Positions 24,876 through 32,709 of a DNA stretch of 36,937 nucleotides are shown one piece after another. This DNA is from Candidatus Melainabacteria bacterium (GTDB lineage: Bacteria > Cyanobacteriota > Vampirovibrionia > 2-02-FULL-35-15). How positions within the stretch are numbered: position 1 is the stretch's first letter; the number at the start of each line of letters is the position of its first letter. Where the stretch lies: the NCBI GenBank assembly GCA_023250205.1, contig JAHFBE010000021.1, positions 1 to 36,937 on the forward strand. Direction: 5' to 3'. Both the position numbers and the translations under genes were made by a program. Under the pieces are notes generated by a model, which was not told the origin of the DNA, did no database searches, and saw nothing but the letters and a program-made list of their open reading frames with translations.

Positions 24876-25388
24876 ATGTTGTGTCCATTTTGTAATTCTG
24901 AAAATAGCCGTGTTCTTGAATCAAGAACTACAGAAGAAAGTTCAAGTATTAGAAGGAGGCGAGAGTGTGAAAACATCTCTTGCAACAAGCGGTTTACTAC
25001 TTATGAGCGTGTTGAAGTAATGCCTGTTTTAGTAGTTAAGAGATCAGGAGAACGTGAGCCCTATTCAAGAGAAAAGCTAAGATCAGGTCTCGTCAGAGCA
25101 TGTGAAAAGACTGTGGTTACAGCACAGCAAGTTGATACCATAATTGAAAATATTGAAAATGAACTGGTTAAGCAAGCTAGAAGAGAGGTAGGTAGTACAG
25201 TTTTAGGAGAGCTTGTTTTAACTGAGCTTAAAGACTTAGATCAGGTTGCTTATGTCAGGTTTGCCTCTGTTTATAGACAGTTTAGAAGTATTGAAGATTT
25301 TATTAAAGAGCTACAGGAATTACAGTCTGAATCTAGCTTTAAGTTAAAAGCTGAAGATTTACTTTTAGTGGATAAAGTACAAAGCTAG
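24876..25388 (+). CDS. nrdR: transcriptional repressor NrdR (ribonucleotide reductase regulator)
   Basis: 170 aa. A zinc ribbon (MLCPFCNSENSRVLESR through RRRECENISCNKRFTTYER) is followed by an ATP-cone domain (VVKRSGEREPYSREKLRSGLVRACEK). NrdR binds ATP/dATP and represses ribonucleotide reductase genes. The second zinc knuckle is C-x4-C (CENISC) where the family normally has C-x2-C, a 2-residue insertion. Otherwise the sequence is canonical. No nrd gene lies in the window. It is divergent from thiO and nearly touches the following minus-strand gene. Confidence 0.93.
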   Translation: MLCPFCNSENSRVLESRTTEESSSIRRRRECENISCNKRFTTYERVEVMPVLVVKRSGEREPYSREKLRSGLVRACEKTVVTAQQVDTIIENIENELVKQARREVGSTVLGELVLTELKDLDQVAYVRFASVYRQFRSIEDFIKELQELQSESSFKLKAEDLLLVDKVQS

Positions 25389-25396
25389 TTTTTTTA

Positions 25397-26002
25397 TTAC
25401 TTGTAAATAACTTTTGGTTGGTTAACTCTAACTTGAAGTTCTTTTCCTGGATTTGCCTTCATTTCTTCTAAAATCCTGAATGCTCCAAAGCTTCCTTGTC
25501 CCTGCATTTTAGCAGCTCCGTAAGCAGTAAGAGCTTGATAGAACATTGCTCTTGTAAGTGTAACTAATTTCACTCTCTTTCTTTGAAACATTCCAAATCC
25601 AAATATTATTCCGCTTATAAACATACCAATTGCATAGTAAATAACAAAATGATTGCTTAGTTCAAACGGTCTTGTAAAACTAAAAAGAAGTGAAAATGTG
25701 ATTAGTAAAATAGCTCCTAAAACCATTGGTAGCATCATAAGAATCACTTCTTTTTTCATTCCTTTTATTTCAGGCATAATGATTTCAACCATTTGCATTG
25801 TTACTTGAGGAGAGACCTTATCTTTTTCTAACCTTTTTACAATTTCCTTTGTGTATTCAAATGCAGGATCAATATTATTCTTTTTAACAAATTTATTGTA
25901 GATGGTGTTCCAGGATGAAAATTCTTTTTTATGATCCGAAATATATTTCTGAGCATGATTAATATAATTGTTGATTATTTGTTTTGCTTTATCTTCAGCC
26001 AT
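25397..26002 (-). CDS. hypothetical membrane protein with two helices
   Basis: 201 aa. The N-terminal 80 residues are hydrophilic and helical (KQIINNYINHAQKYISDHKK, EYTKEIVKRLEKDKVSPQVT). Two membrane helices follow at about 86-108 and 117-139. The basic tail after them (QRKRVKLVTLTRAMFYQALT) holds a small-residue patch GAAKMQGQGSFGAFRI. I do not recognise a family. It starts 2 bp after gpmI ends and has no promoter space, so it is co-transcribed with gpmI. Confidence 0.65.
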   Translation of the reverse strand: MAEDKAKQIINNYINHAQKYISDHKKEFSSWNTIYNKFVKKNNIDPAFEYTKEIVKRLEKDKVSPQVTMQMVEIIMPEIKGMKKEVILMMLPMVLGAILLITFSLLFSFTRPFELSNHFVIYYAIGMFISGIIFGFGMFQRKRVKLVTLTRAMFYQALTAYGAAKMQGQGSFGAFRILEEMKANPGKELQVRVNQPKVIYK

Positions 26003-26004
26003 AT

Positions 26005-27615
26005 TTAATCCTTCTTTATTAAGGAATTGCCAGTTATTTCTTTTGGCTTTTCAATTCCCATGATATCTAAAATTGTAGGTGCTATATCTGCAAGAGAACC
26101 GCTTTGTTTTAATTTTTCAACTTTCAAATCCTCGCTTACTATTATAAACGGTACTGGATTTAAACTATGAGCGGTTCTTATAGAACCATCTTCATTAAAC
26201 ATTTGATCTGCATTTCCGTGGTCAGCTGTAATTAGTAATGTGCCATTAGTATCTTTAATAGCTTTGTAAATATCACCAAGGGTTTTATCTACTGCTTCTA
26301 CAGCTTTTATTGTTGCAGGTATAACTCCTGTATGACCGACCATGTCCGCATTGGCAAAATTAATTACAAGTAGTGAGTAGTTTTTAGATCTAATTGCCTC
26401 AACCGTTTTTTCAGCTACAGTAAATGCACTCATTTCAGGCATGACATCGTAAGTTATAACTTTTGGTGATGGAACAAGAACTCTGTCTTCTCCTTTAAAT
26501 TCCTCTTGTCTTCCCATGTTGAAAAAGCTTGTTACATGGCGAAATTTTTCTGTTTCTGCAATTCTTATTTGTTTGAGATTTAAATTTGACACTATTTCTC
26601 CAAGAGAATTATCCCTGTTTACTTCAGGGAGATCGTTGTTAGTAAATGCGGTTGGTACAACAGGATTTGCAAATTCTTTGCTGTGTAGCTTTGAGTCATA
26701 TTCAGTTAAACAAACATAGTGGAGATTCCTTGGAAACACATCTCTTTTAAACTCTGAGAAATTAGCTTGGGTTAATGCAGTTGTTATTTCCCGTGCTCTA
26801 TCTGGTCTGAAGTTAAAAAATACCACAGCATCATTGTCGGAAATTAAATCTTCTTTTATCCCAATTAATGTCGGCATAATAAACTCATCAGAATTCTCTA
26901 AAGGGCATTCTTTTGCATCCTGAGAGATTTTATTCTCACCACGTGTATAAGCTTCTTTTATTGCTTCATAAGCAGTTTTTGCTTTTAGTCCGATACCCTG
27001 TGTGACTAAGTCATAGTATCTTTTTACTCTTTGCCATCTATTGTCTCTGTCCATTGCATAATAACGACCACAGAGAGTTACAATTTTCCCGGAGCAAATC
27101 TTTATTTTTTCTTCTACTTTACTGATTAAATCTATTCCATACTTTGGAGGATCGTCTCTCCCGTCAGTAATGGCATGAAGTCTGATCTTTTGAATGTTCC
27201 TTTTCCCAGCAAGTTCAAATAGGGCATATAAATGTCCTAAATGGCTGTGTACATCCCCCTCGCTAATTAATCCCATGATGTGCAGTTTTGAATTAAACTG
27301 TTTTACATGGTTAATAGCACCAAGCAACGTTTTGTTTGTAAAAAAAGATCCATCTTGTATTGTTTGACTAATTAAAGTTAGTTTTTGTGTAACGATTCTT
27401 CCACCACCAATATTTTCATGTCCTACTTCAGAATTTCCCATTACTCCTTCTGGAAGTCCTACTGCTTCTCCGCATGTATGGAGTCTGGTATTTGGATAAC
27501 TGTTAAGAAAGGAATTGAAGTTTGGTAAATTTGCTTGGGCAATAGCGTTTCCTTTTTTATCAGGAGAAGAACCCCAACCATCTAAAATTACAAGAGCTAC
27601 AGGTGTATGTTTCAT
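26005..27615 (-). CDS. gpmI: 2,3-bisphosphoglycerate-independent phosphoglycerate mutase
   Basis: 536 aa, a little above the usual 510. iPGM converts 3- and 2-phosphoglycerate with two Mn ions and a phosphoserine. Motifs are LVILDGWGSSPDKKGNAI (metal Asp12), MGNSEVGHENIGGGRIV (catalytic Ser62), HAITDGRDDPPKYG, FFNFRPDRAREIT, VINFANADMVGHTG and ITADHGNADQM. The extra length is spread over loops in the middle part. It is a single glycolytic gene heading a two-gene unit with the membrane protein. Confidence 0.96.
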   Translation of the reverse strand: MKHTPVALVILDGWGSSPDKKGNAIAQANLPNFNSFLNSYPNTRLHTCGEAVGLPEGVMGNSEVGHENIGGGRIVTQKLTLISQTIQDGSFFTNKTLLGAINHVKQFNSKLHIMGLISEGDVHSHLGHLYALFELAGKRNIQKIRLHAITDGRDDPPKYGIDLISKVEEKIKICSGKIVTLCGRYYAMDRDNRWQRVKRYYDLVTQGIGLKAKTAYEAIKEAYTRGENKISQDAKECPLENSDEFIMPTLIGIKEDLISDNDAVVFFNFRPDRAREITTALTQANFSEFKRDVFPRNLHYVCLTEYDSKLHSKEFANPVVPTAFTNNDLPEVNRDNSLGEIVSNLNLKQIRIAETEKFRHVTSFFNMGRQEEFKGEDRVLVPSPKVITYDVMPEMSAFTVAEKTVEAIRSKNYSLLVINFANADMVGHTGVIPATIKAVEAVDKTLGDIYKAIKDTNGTLLITADHGNADQMFNEDGSIRTAHSLNPVPFIIVSEDLKVEKLKQSGSLADIAPTILDIMGIEKPKEITGNSLIKKD

Positions 27616-27662
27616 AATAACCTAATTATTATAATAGAAAAAGATACAATACCGTTAAGTAT

Positions 27663-27775
27663 GTCATTGCGAGCCGAATACCCGCCAAAGGACGGGTCCG
27701 CCTAGGCGGAAAATGAGGCGTGGCAATCTCCTAACGTTTAGAGATTCTTCAGTTGTTTTACTCCTTCAGAATGAC
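27663..27775. repeat. 113-bp composite inverted-repeat element (copy 2)
   Basis: The left half starts GTCATTGCGAG (27663-27673) and ends GGCAATCTC (27722-27730). The right half runs inverted from GAGATTCTTC (27741) to CTTCAGAATGAC (ending 27775). The halves surround CTAACGTTTA. This is the same layout as the element at 12326-12424, whose centre also contains AAACGT. The left half holds an insert with a perfect 12-bp palindrome CCGCCTAGGCGG (27698-27709) and a CCCG/CGGG hairpin, far richer in GC than the surroundings. It lies in the 172-bp gap between gpmI and the PNP-like gene and codes for nothing. Confidence 0.75.
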
Positions 27776-27787
27776 AAATTGTTTCAT

Positions 27788-28201
27788 TTATTTCTCTTTT
27801 ACAATACCAATTGCTTTAATTTTAAATCCTAGAGAAGCTGCCAAAATTACGGTAGGAACAAGGTTATAACAATAAGCTTTTACATTACTCTTTAACAAAA
27901 TCTTTTTTTCGTGAGAATTAGGCTCCACTCCTTCTTTAAGTCCTACTACCACAATTCCATTTTTTGATTTGTAGATGTCTGTAAGAGAAACAAAGTTTGC
28001 ACCTTGTAATGGATTAACTCCGGATAGATTTATATGGTTTGAAATATCAAACTGTTTCTTTGAAAGATTTGTCAGTGGATGTATGTAATCAATAAGTTCT
28101 AGTATCTTAGCCCCTTTTGTTTTCAAAAGTAATTTCTTGACAATGTTGAAATTAGTGGACTTTCTCTTATCCGTAAAATCAATTATGAAGCTATTTCCCA
28201 T
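27788..28201 (-). CDS. half-size purine nucleoside phosphorylase-like protein
   Basis: 137 aa, about half of a trimeric PNP. ISNHINLSGVNPLQGANF (53-70), LTDIY (73-77), LKEGVEPNSHE (88-98) and YNLVPTVILAASLGFKIKAIGI (112-133) line up in order with the PNP segments ISDHINLTGxNPL, MSDAYD, LxEGVYxxxxGPSFET and STVPEVIxARHxG. The N-terminal half of PNP (phosphate loop GSG, Arg/His of the phosphate site) is missing, and the Met of the base site is Tyr. Catalysis is therefore unlikely; a binding or structural role is more plausible. It overlaps rsfS by 19 bp. The resemblance is my reading and has not been searched. Confidence 0.6.
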   Translation of the reverse strand: MGNSFIIDFTDKRKSTNFNIVKKLLLKTKGAKILELIDYIHPLTNLSKKQFDISNHINLSGVNPLQGANFVSLTDIYKSKNGIVVVGLKEGVEPNSHEKKILLKSNVKAYCYNLVPTVILAASLGFKIKAIGIVKEK

Positions 28202-28596
28202 TTCTTTTTTTCAATTATTACAGCATTACTCCAAAACTTTTCAAGCTTATAATAATTTCTTTCTTTCTCGTTCATTATATGAACAATAATATTTCCAAAA
28301 TCCAATACAGTCCAATTACTTCCTAGAAAACCCTCTTTTGAAACCATTTGGCAATTTAAATTAGAAAGAGATTCTTCGATATGTTTTGAGATTGCTTCAA
28401 TTTGTGGGGAGCTTTTAGCTGTAATAATTAAAAAATAATCTGCAATAATAGTTAATTTGCTGACATCAAGCAGTACAATATCTTCGCCTTTTTTTTCGTT
28501 TGCTGTATTTGCTGCTGTAAAAACAATGTCAAGATCACTAGGAGACGTTTTTGTTTTATTTATTGAGGTATTTTTTCTTTTTGATTTTAAGCTCAA
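28183..28596 (-). CDS. rsfS: ribosomal silencing factor RsfS
   Basis: 137 aa. RsfS binds uL14 of the 50S subunit and blocks subunit joining when nutrients are low. Family marks are AANTANEKKGEDIVLLDVSKL, ADYFLIITAKSSPQIEAISKHIEE, EGFLGSNWTVLDFGNIIVHIM and ERNYYKLEKFWSNA. A Lys/Ser/Thr-rich N-terminal extension of about 20 residues precedes the domain. It overlaps the PNP-like gene by 19 bp and follows the IctB-like gene after 85 bp. Confidence 0.93.
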   Translation of the reverse strand: MSLKSKRKNTSINKTKTSPSDLDIVFTAANTANEKKGEDIVLLDVSKLTIIADYFLIITAKSSPQIEAISKHIEESLSNLNCQMVSKEGFLGSNWTVLDFGNIIVHIMNEKERNYYKLEKFWSNAVIIEKKKWEIAS

Positions 28597-28681
28597 TATA
28601 TTAATTTGATTCCCCTTTTTTTATTGGCTTTAAGCAAAGTGAAGCTTATTTCTAGTAATCTGTTCCCTTAATATATACCCT

Positions 28682-30067
28682 TTAACTTTGCATTTCACCT
28701 TCTATTTTATCAATTGAAGCTAATAAAAGCCAGAATGGGATAAATATTTGTGGTCTGAAAAATACAGTGTCTACCATTCCATGAGTTAAAAGTCCTACTA
28801 AAGAAATAAAAATACCAAGTGAAAAAATGTTCTTTTTTTGCCAAAAAAGATGGTGTAATTTAAAAAATGATAGTAAAAATATAAGAATGAATATAAATGA
28901 ACCTAAAAGTCCAATTTCGACTGCAATTTCAAGGAAAATATTATAAGCAGCTAAAGCATCAAATCCAGTTACCATATATAGTCCGTAAGCCAGCCTAAAG
29001 GTGCTATTTCCAGGACCAATTCCAATAAATAAATTATCTTTTAGCATTTGGAAGCAAGCAATCCATACATTAACCCGATAATTGTTGCTGCTGTGTTCTC
29101 TTAGAGTAAAAATTGTTAATAATCTTTCTGTAATTACCGGGAACAGAAAAGTTAAAAAAAGGATAAGTCCAATAATTCCAGATATTGCTAAAAGCAAATT
29201 TTTTGTTTTATTTATATTTTTCTGAAAAATAAAGTAATTTAAACAAACAATTATTGAGAGGATGGATGATACCAGTAATCCAATATAACCACCCCTTGAA
29301 CCTGTTAAAATCAGACAAACTAAAATTAATATACTTGCAGTTATGAAAAAAATCTTAAGCAAATTGTTTTTGTGTTCAATAGCTAATATAGTGCAGATTG
29401 GTAACACTACAAGTAAGTAACCAGCCAGTAGGTTTGGGTTTCCAAGAGTTGAATAAACCCTTGTATGGATGGTTTCTTGCGTAGGATCTTCCCAGGTTGC
29501 CAGTGGCTCAACGCCAATTATATTTTGGTAGATGCCTATTGAAGCTGTTATAACAGCAAAGATACAAAAAAATCCCCACAAGTTTAAGAAAATCTTTTTT
29601 GAGCAATTTGCAAAAGTTATTTTGATCATTAAATACCATAGAAAAAAAATAATATATTTTGATAAGCCAACTAAGCTTTCTTTGAAAAAATAAGAGCTAA
29701 AAGAACTTATAACTGCAAATGCTAGAAATATTACAATGCAAAAATCCATACTGTTAAATGATATTTTTAAATTTTTACTAGAAAACAAATAGAATAAAAA
29801 AAGCAGAAAACTAAATATAATAATTAATCCAACCCCAAATCTGTCACTTGCAAATTGAGGCATTGAAAGTGAGGCAAGAATTCCACAAATTGAAGTTAGC
29901 AGCAGTATAAATAGCTTGCTATTAAATCTTGAACAAAGAGGTGTTGTTAGCTGTGAAATACGCTCTATGACTATAATTAATGATTTACCAATAAAGGAAT
30001 GTTTGATAGTTTGATCTGTCCAAGAATCCAGAGTTGTTAATCCTTTTATTACAGATTGACTTTTCAT
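28682..30067 (-). CDS. IctB-like member of the O-antigen ligase/polymerase superfamily
   Basis: 461 aa with about ten to twelve membrane helices. IGVEPLATWEDPTQETIHTR, VYSTLGNPNLLAGYL and CLILTGSRGGYIGLL match the conserved core of cyanobacterial IctB-family proteins, which belong to the O-antigen ligase (Wzy/WaaL) superfamily. The proposed bicarbonate role of IctB is doubtful, and a glycan ligase or polymerase function acting on lipid-linked sugars in the periplasm is more likely. WIACFQMLKDNLFIGIGPGN is the other superfamily signature. It is followed by rsfS and preceded by the DUF4330 gene (40-bp gap). Confidence 0.85.
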   Translation of the reverse strand: MKSQSVIKGLTTLDSWTDQTIKHSFIGKSLIIVIERISQLTTPLCSRFNSKLFILLLTSICGILASLSMPQFASDRFGVGLIIIFSFLLFLFYLFSSKNLKISFNSMDFCIVIFLAFAVISSFSSYFFKESLVGLSKYIIFFLWYLMIKITFANCSKKIFLNLWGFFCIFAVITASIGIYQNIIGVEPLATWEDPTQETIHTRVYSTLGNPNLLAGYLLVVLPICTILAIEHKNNLLKIFFITASILILVCLILTGSRGGYIGLLVSSILSIIVCLNYFIFQKNINKTKNLLLAISGIIGLILFLTFLFPVITERLLTIFTLREHSSNNYRVNVWIACFQMLKDNLFIGIGPGNSTFRLAYGLYMVTGFDALAAYNIFLEIAVEIGLLGSFIFILIFLLSFFKLHHLFWQKKNIFSLGIFISLVGLLTHGMVDTVFFRPQIFIPFWLLLASIDKIEGEMQS

Positions 30068-30107
30068 TTGGTTAATTAGGTTATTGATAGCTTGAACACT
30101 CTAATCT

Positions 30108-30617
30108 CTACCTCTTTTCAGTTAATGGATAAAGATTAATCACTTTTCCATTTAATCTGTAATTAAATCCTTCAAGCTCAATTGGATTTCCGATTTTTAT
30201 TTTATTTCCACCTATTACATATCCATCATTTGTTACTAATGCTTCATCAGTTAATGTAACGATATAGTCTTTTACATGATCTCTGGTAGGATCTGGTATT
30301 GTTTTGTGCAAGGAACCTGAAAGAGAAGGAATTACTATTCTTTTCGGGCTTGATTCAGACTTTATGATTTTTAGTTTTGTGTAAGGTCTGTTTCTAATAG
30401 TAATAGCTGATTTATCTCCAACTGTAAATAGTTCAGTGTTTGGTGAAAAAACATCAGAAACAAGTATCTCAATAGCAATATTTCCTTTACCCTCAATGAT
30501 TTTATTTAGTTGTGTTTTCTCAGCACGAGCAAGTAAATAGCCCGTAACACTAAATAATATTGAGAGAAGTATAAGAAGATCTAAAAAGTTTAAATTTATT
30601 TGTATCTTTTTTTTCAT
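30108..30617 (-). CDS. DUF4330-family membrane-anchored protein
   Basis: 169 aa. One membrane helix (about 13-30) follows a short basic N-terminus, then an extracytoplasmic beta-rich domain (IEILVSDVFSPNTELFTVGD, TIRNRPYTKLKIIKSES, DHVKDYIVTLTDEALVTNDGYVIGGNKIKIGNPIELEG). This matches the DUF4330 pattern found mainly in Cyanobacteria; no function is known. It is the first gene of the minus-strand unit leading through the IctB-like gene to rsfS. Only 30 bp separate it from the divergent hydrolase gene. Confidence 0.8.
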   Translation of the reverse strand: MKKKIQINLNFLDLLILLSILFSVTGYLLARAEKTQLNKIIEGKGNIAIEILVSDVFSPNTELFTVGDKSAITIRNRPYTKLKIIKSESSPKRIVIPSLSGSLHKTIPDPTRDHVKDYIVTLTDEALVTNDGYVIGGNKIKIGNPIELEGFNYRLNGKVINLYPLTEKR

Positions 30618-30647
30618 TGTGCTTAATATTATATTATCCTTATAACT

Positions 30648-31475
30648 ATGTTACATGAAGGTTACTTAAATAATATTTATTATAGATTCTGGGAGGTTGA
30701 TAAAAGAGATCAGGCTATTGCAAATGTGTTTGCAATTCATGGATTTGGAGGACACTGTATATGGTTTGACTATGCAGCCGCATTCTTTAATAAAAGAAAT
30801 ATAAATCTTTTCTCTTTTGATTTACCTGGATTTGGACAAAGCAAATACCCAAAAGGAACTGTTGACTCTTATAATGTCTGGCTTGATGAAACAAAGCAAA
30901 CACTTGAAAAATTCTTAATTCAGTTTAATATAAAAGAACCTGTTTTTATTCTTGGTCATAGTCTTGGTGCACTTATATCAATTTTGTTAAGTAAAACAGT
31001 AAAGGCAAATGGTTGGATTCTTTCAGTTCCTGGGTTTGAAGGAGATAAAGACACATGGCCTTTTTTTAGCTTTGTACTCCCTACTCTAATCAAAGGAGCA
31101 TTCACTCCTGATGAAAAAATAATTGTGCCATTTGGTCCTGAGCTACTTACAAAAAATAAAGAGACTCAACTGAAAGTAAAAAAAGATCCTTATAGAATCA
31201 CGAATCCAAGTGCTCAGATCTTTAAACATGTTTACTTCCTTTCTAAAAAAGCTCATCAATTTAAGGACATTCCGAGAGAGCCTGTTTTGGTATTACTTGC
31301 TGGGGAAGATAAGGTATGTTCAAATGCCCCAATGGAAGAGTACTTTGATAAGCTAACTGTTAAGGATAAGTGTAAGAAAATTTATACAAATTCCTTTCAC
31401 GATTTATTTATTGAAGATGAACTAAATCAAGTTGTGAACGACATTTCAGTATGGATAACTGAACATCTTTTATAA
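30648..31475 (+). CDS. alpha/beta hydrolase, serine esterase/lipase-like
   Basis: 275 aa. The catalytic triad is readable: nucleophile Ser105 in GHSLG, Asp221 in LLAGEDKVC and His251 in NSFHDLF. The oxyanion-hole motif HGFGGH is at 31-36 and the strand FSFDLPGFGQSKYP at 56-68. It resembles monoacylglycerol lipase/lysophospholipase-type hydrolases. There is no signal peptide, so it is cytoplasmic. The substrate is unknown. A TATTAT (30632-30637) lies only 10 bp before the ATG, which would give an almost leaderless message. Confidence 0.85.
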   Translation: MLHEGYLNNIYYRFWEVDKRDQAIANVFAIHGFGGHCIWFDYAAAFFNKRNINLFSFDLPGFGQSKYPKGTVDSYNVWLDETKQTLEKFLIQFNIKEPVFILGHSLGALISILLSKTVKANGWILSVPGFEGDKDTWPFFSFVLPTLIKGAFTPDEKIIVPFGPELLTKNKETQLKVKKDPYRITNPSAQIFKHVYFLSKKAHQFKDIPREPVLVLLAGEDKVCSNAPMEEYFDKLTVKDKCKKIYTNSFHDLFIEDELNQVVNDISVWITEHLL

Positions 31476-31571
31476 TTTATTAAAAGTAAAGTTTGTAAAA
31501 AAATTGCTTTCCTGAAATCATGTAAACAGAGGATTCTATTATCTTCTTGGAGGTACCCCTGACAAATGTAC

Positions 31572-31577
31572 TATAAT
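31572..31577 (+). promoter_or_regulatory. candidate -10 element of the 64-aa gene
   Basis: A perfect TATAAT lies 33 bp before the ATG at 31611. The best -35 match (TTGGAG) is 19 bp away, so the promoter is weakly supported. The rest of the 135-bp gap shows nothing further. Confidence 0.35.
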
Positions 31578-31610
31578 TAGGGCTAAATCTATTTGATAGG
31601 GGTATAAGCT

Positions 31611-31805
31611 ATGTCTCGCAAACCAGTTAAGAAAGAGGCTTTTATTAGGGAATTACTGTTAAAAACGGTAGGGACAAATCCTGATCTATTTTCTTATTAT
31701 GTTGGCCTAATGGAGGCAAAAGAGCTTTTAGGTAAAAATACTCCAGAGAATAAATCTGACTTTCAAACAACTGAAAAGCCAAAAAGAATAATAACTGATT
31801 GCTAG
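31611..31805 (+). CDS. small hypothetical protein, 64 aa
   Basis: A basic N-terminus (MSRKPVKKEAFIRELLLKTVG) is followed by an amphipathic middle (LFSYYVGLMEAKELLGK) and a polar tail ending in Cys. GGGGTA-type spacing (AGGGGT about 10 nt before ATG) and a TATAAT further upstream support expression. It has no recognised family. Its stop overlaps that of the NadR-like kinase gene in CTAG. Function unknown. Confidence 0.5.
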   Translation: MSRKPVKKEAFIRELLLKTVGTNPDLFSYYVGLMEAKELLGKNTPENKSDFQTTEKPKRIITDC

Positions 31806-32359
31806 TAATTTCTAAGATATTTTATTGCTTCTTTTGCTCGCTCTTTTATATCTTTTGAAGTTACAAAATAAGTTCTTCCCATTATCTCCCATTCCAATAG
31901 TACTTCCCGAAATAACCGATCAATCTGATTTTGATAATCGTTATCATTCCACCTGAACCCATCATCTTTGGTCTTAAATAATCTTGGGATATAAATTATG
32001 TGGGAATACTTAAGAGCTTGTGTAAATGCAAGTTTGAAATATTTTTCTGATTCAAATGTTTTTTTACTACACCAGCTCCATCTTACCCAGTGAATCCAAC
32101 AATCAATAGTTGAGCGATCTGAAATAAACTCTTTATATCTTTCTTCCAGTTTGATTTGTTCTTTTAAAACAAGTAATCTGAACTTGTCGTGATCTTTGAT
32201 TTCATAGATGTTTTTATAACCCAGCTTCTGACAAATATCTCTTGCTAGTTCAGGTATAACTTTTAAATCAAGTTCCTTTTTAATATTGTTTAATAAAGTC
32301 GTTTTACCTACCCCTGCAGAGCCAATAATTACGAGTCTTTTTTTTGAATCTTTTAACAT
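31802..32359 (-). CDS. P-loop kinase/ATPase of the NadR-like (AAA_28) type
   Basis: 185 aa. P-loop GSAGVGKTT (13-21) follows a hydrophobic strand. VIPELARDICQKLG and SDRSTIDCWIHW correspond to the substrate and Walker B-like region of the nicotinamide riboside kinase domain of NadR and related small-molecule kinases. FRWNDNDYQNQIDRLFREVL gives the lid region with Arg. It probably phosphorylates a nucleoside-like small molecule, substrate undefined. It has the kinase domain only, without the HTH or adenylyltransferase domains of NadR. Confidence 0.75.
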   Translation of the reverse strand: MLKDSKKRLVIIGSAGVGKTTLLNNIKKELDLKVIPELARDICQKLGYKNIYEIKDHDKFRLLVLKEQIKLEERYKEFISDRSTIDCWIHWVRWSWCSKKTFESEKYFKLAFTQALKYSHIIYIPRLFKTKDDGFRWNDNDYQNQIDRLFREVLLEWEIMGRTYFVTSKDIKERAKEAIKYLRNY

Positions 32360-32418
32360 AATTAATGATAAATCTCTCTTTTTGATGTTAGACTAATTAT
32401 ATTGTTGAGGTAGGAAAT

Positions 32419-32703
32419 ATGAAAAAAGCATTTTTATTAATAATACTTCTTTTAGCTTCAGTTCAAAATTCGTATGCATCGAACTCTTCACAAAGTGAAA
32501 TGCAATTCAAAAAGAAAAAAGCACTAGCCTGGTATGATTCTCGAGCTAATCATAGTTTCTACAGAAATGCTGCACAAAATGAAATAGCTATTAAGAAAGA
32601 AAAAGCATTGAAATGGTATACGAGCAGAATTTCAGTTTTTAGTAATGAAATTAATCGCTCTAAGAGTAAAGCATTGCGTTGGTATGACCACAATAGTAAA
32701 TAG
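32419..32703 (+). CDS. small secreted protein with three KALxWY repeats
   Basis: 94 aa. A clear signal peptide (residues 1-20, cleavage likely at SYA-SN) leaves about 74 residues made of three imperfect repeats: KALAWYDSR (34-42), KALKWYTSR (62-70) and KALRWYDHN (84-92), each preceded by Lys-rich and Glu/Ile residues. The mature peptide is strongly basic with regularly spaced Trp-Tyr pairs. I recognise no family. It lies just before the DUF3326 gene (6-bp gap), so the two are probably co-transcribed. A ribosome-binding GAGGTAGG stands 8-15 nt before the ATG. Possible roles are envelope binding or a small toxin/bacteriocin-like activity, neither shown. Confidence 0.7.
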   Translation: MKKAFLLIILLLASVQNSYASNSSQSEMQFKKKKALAWYDSRANHSFYRNAAQNEIAIKKEKALKWYTSRISVFSNEINRSKSKALRWYDHNSK

Positions 32704-32709
32704 TTTTAA

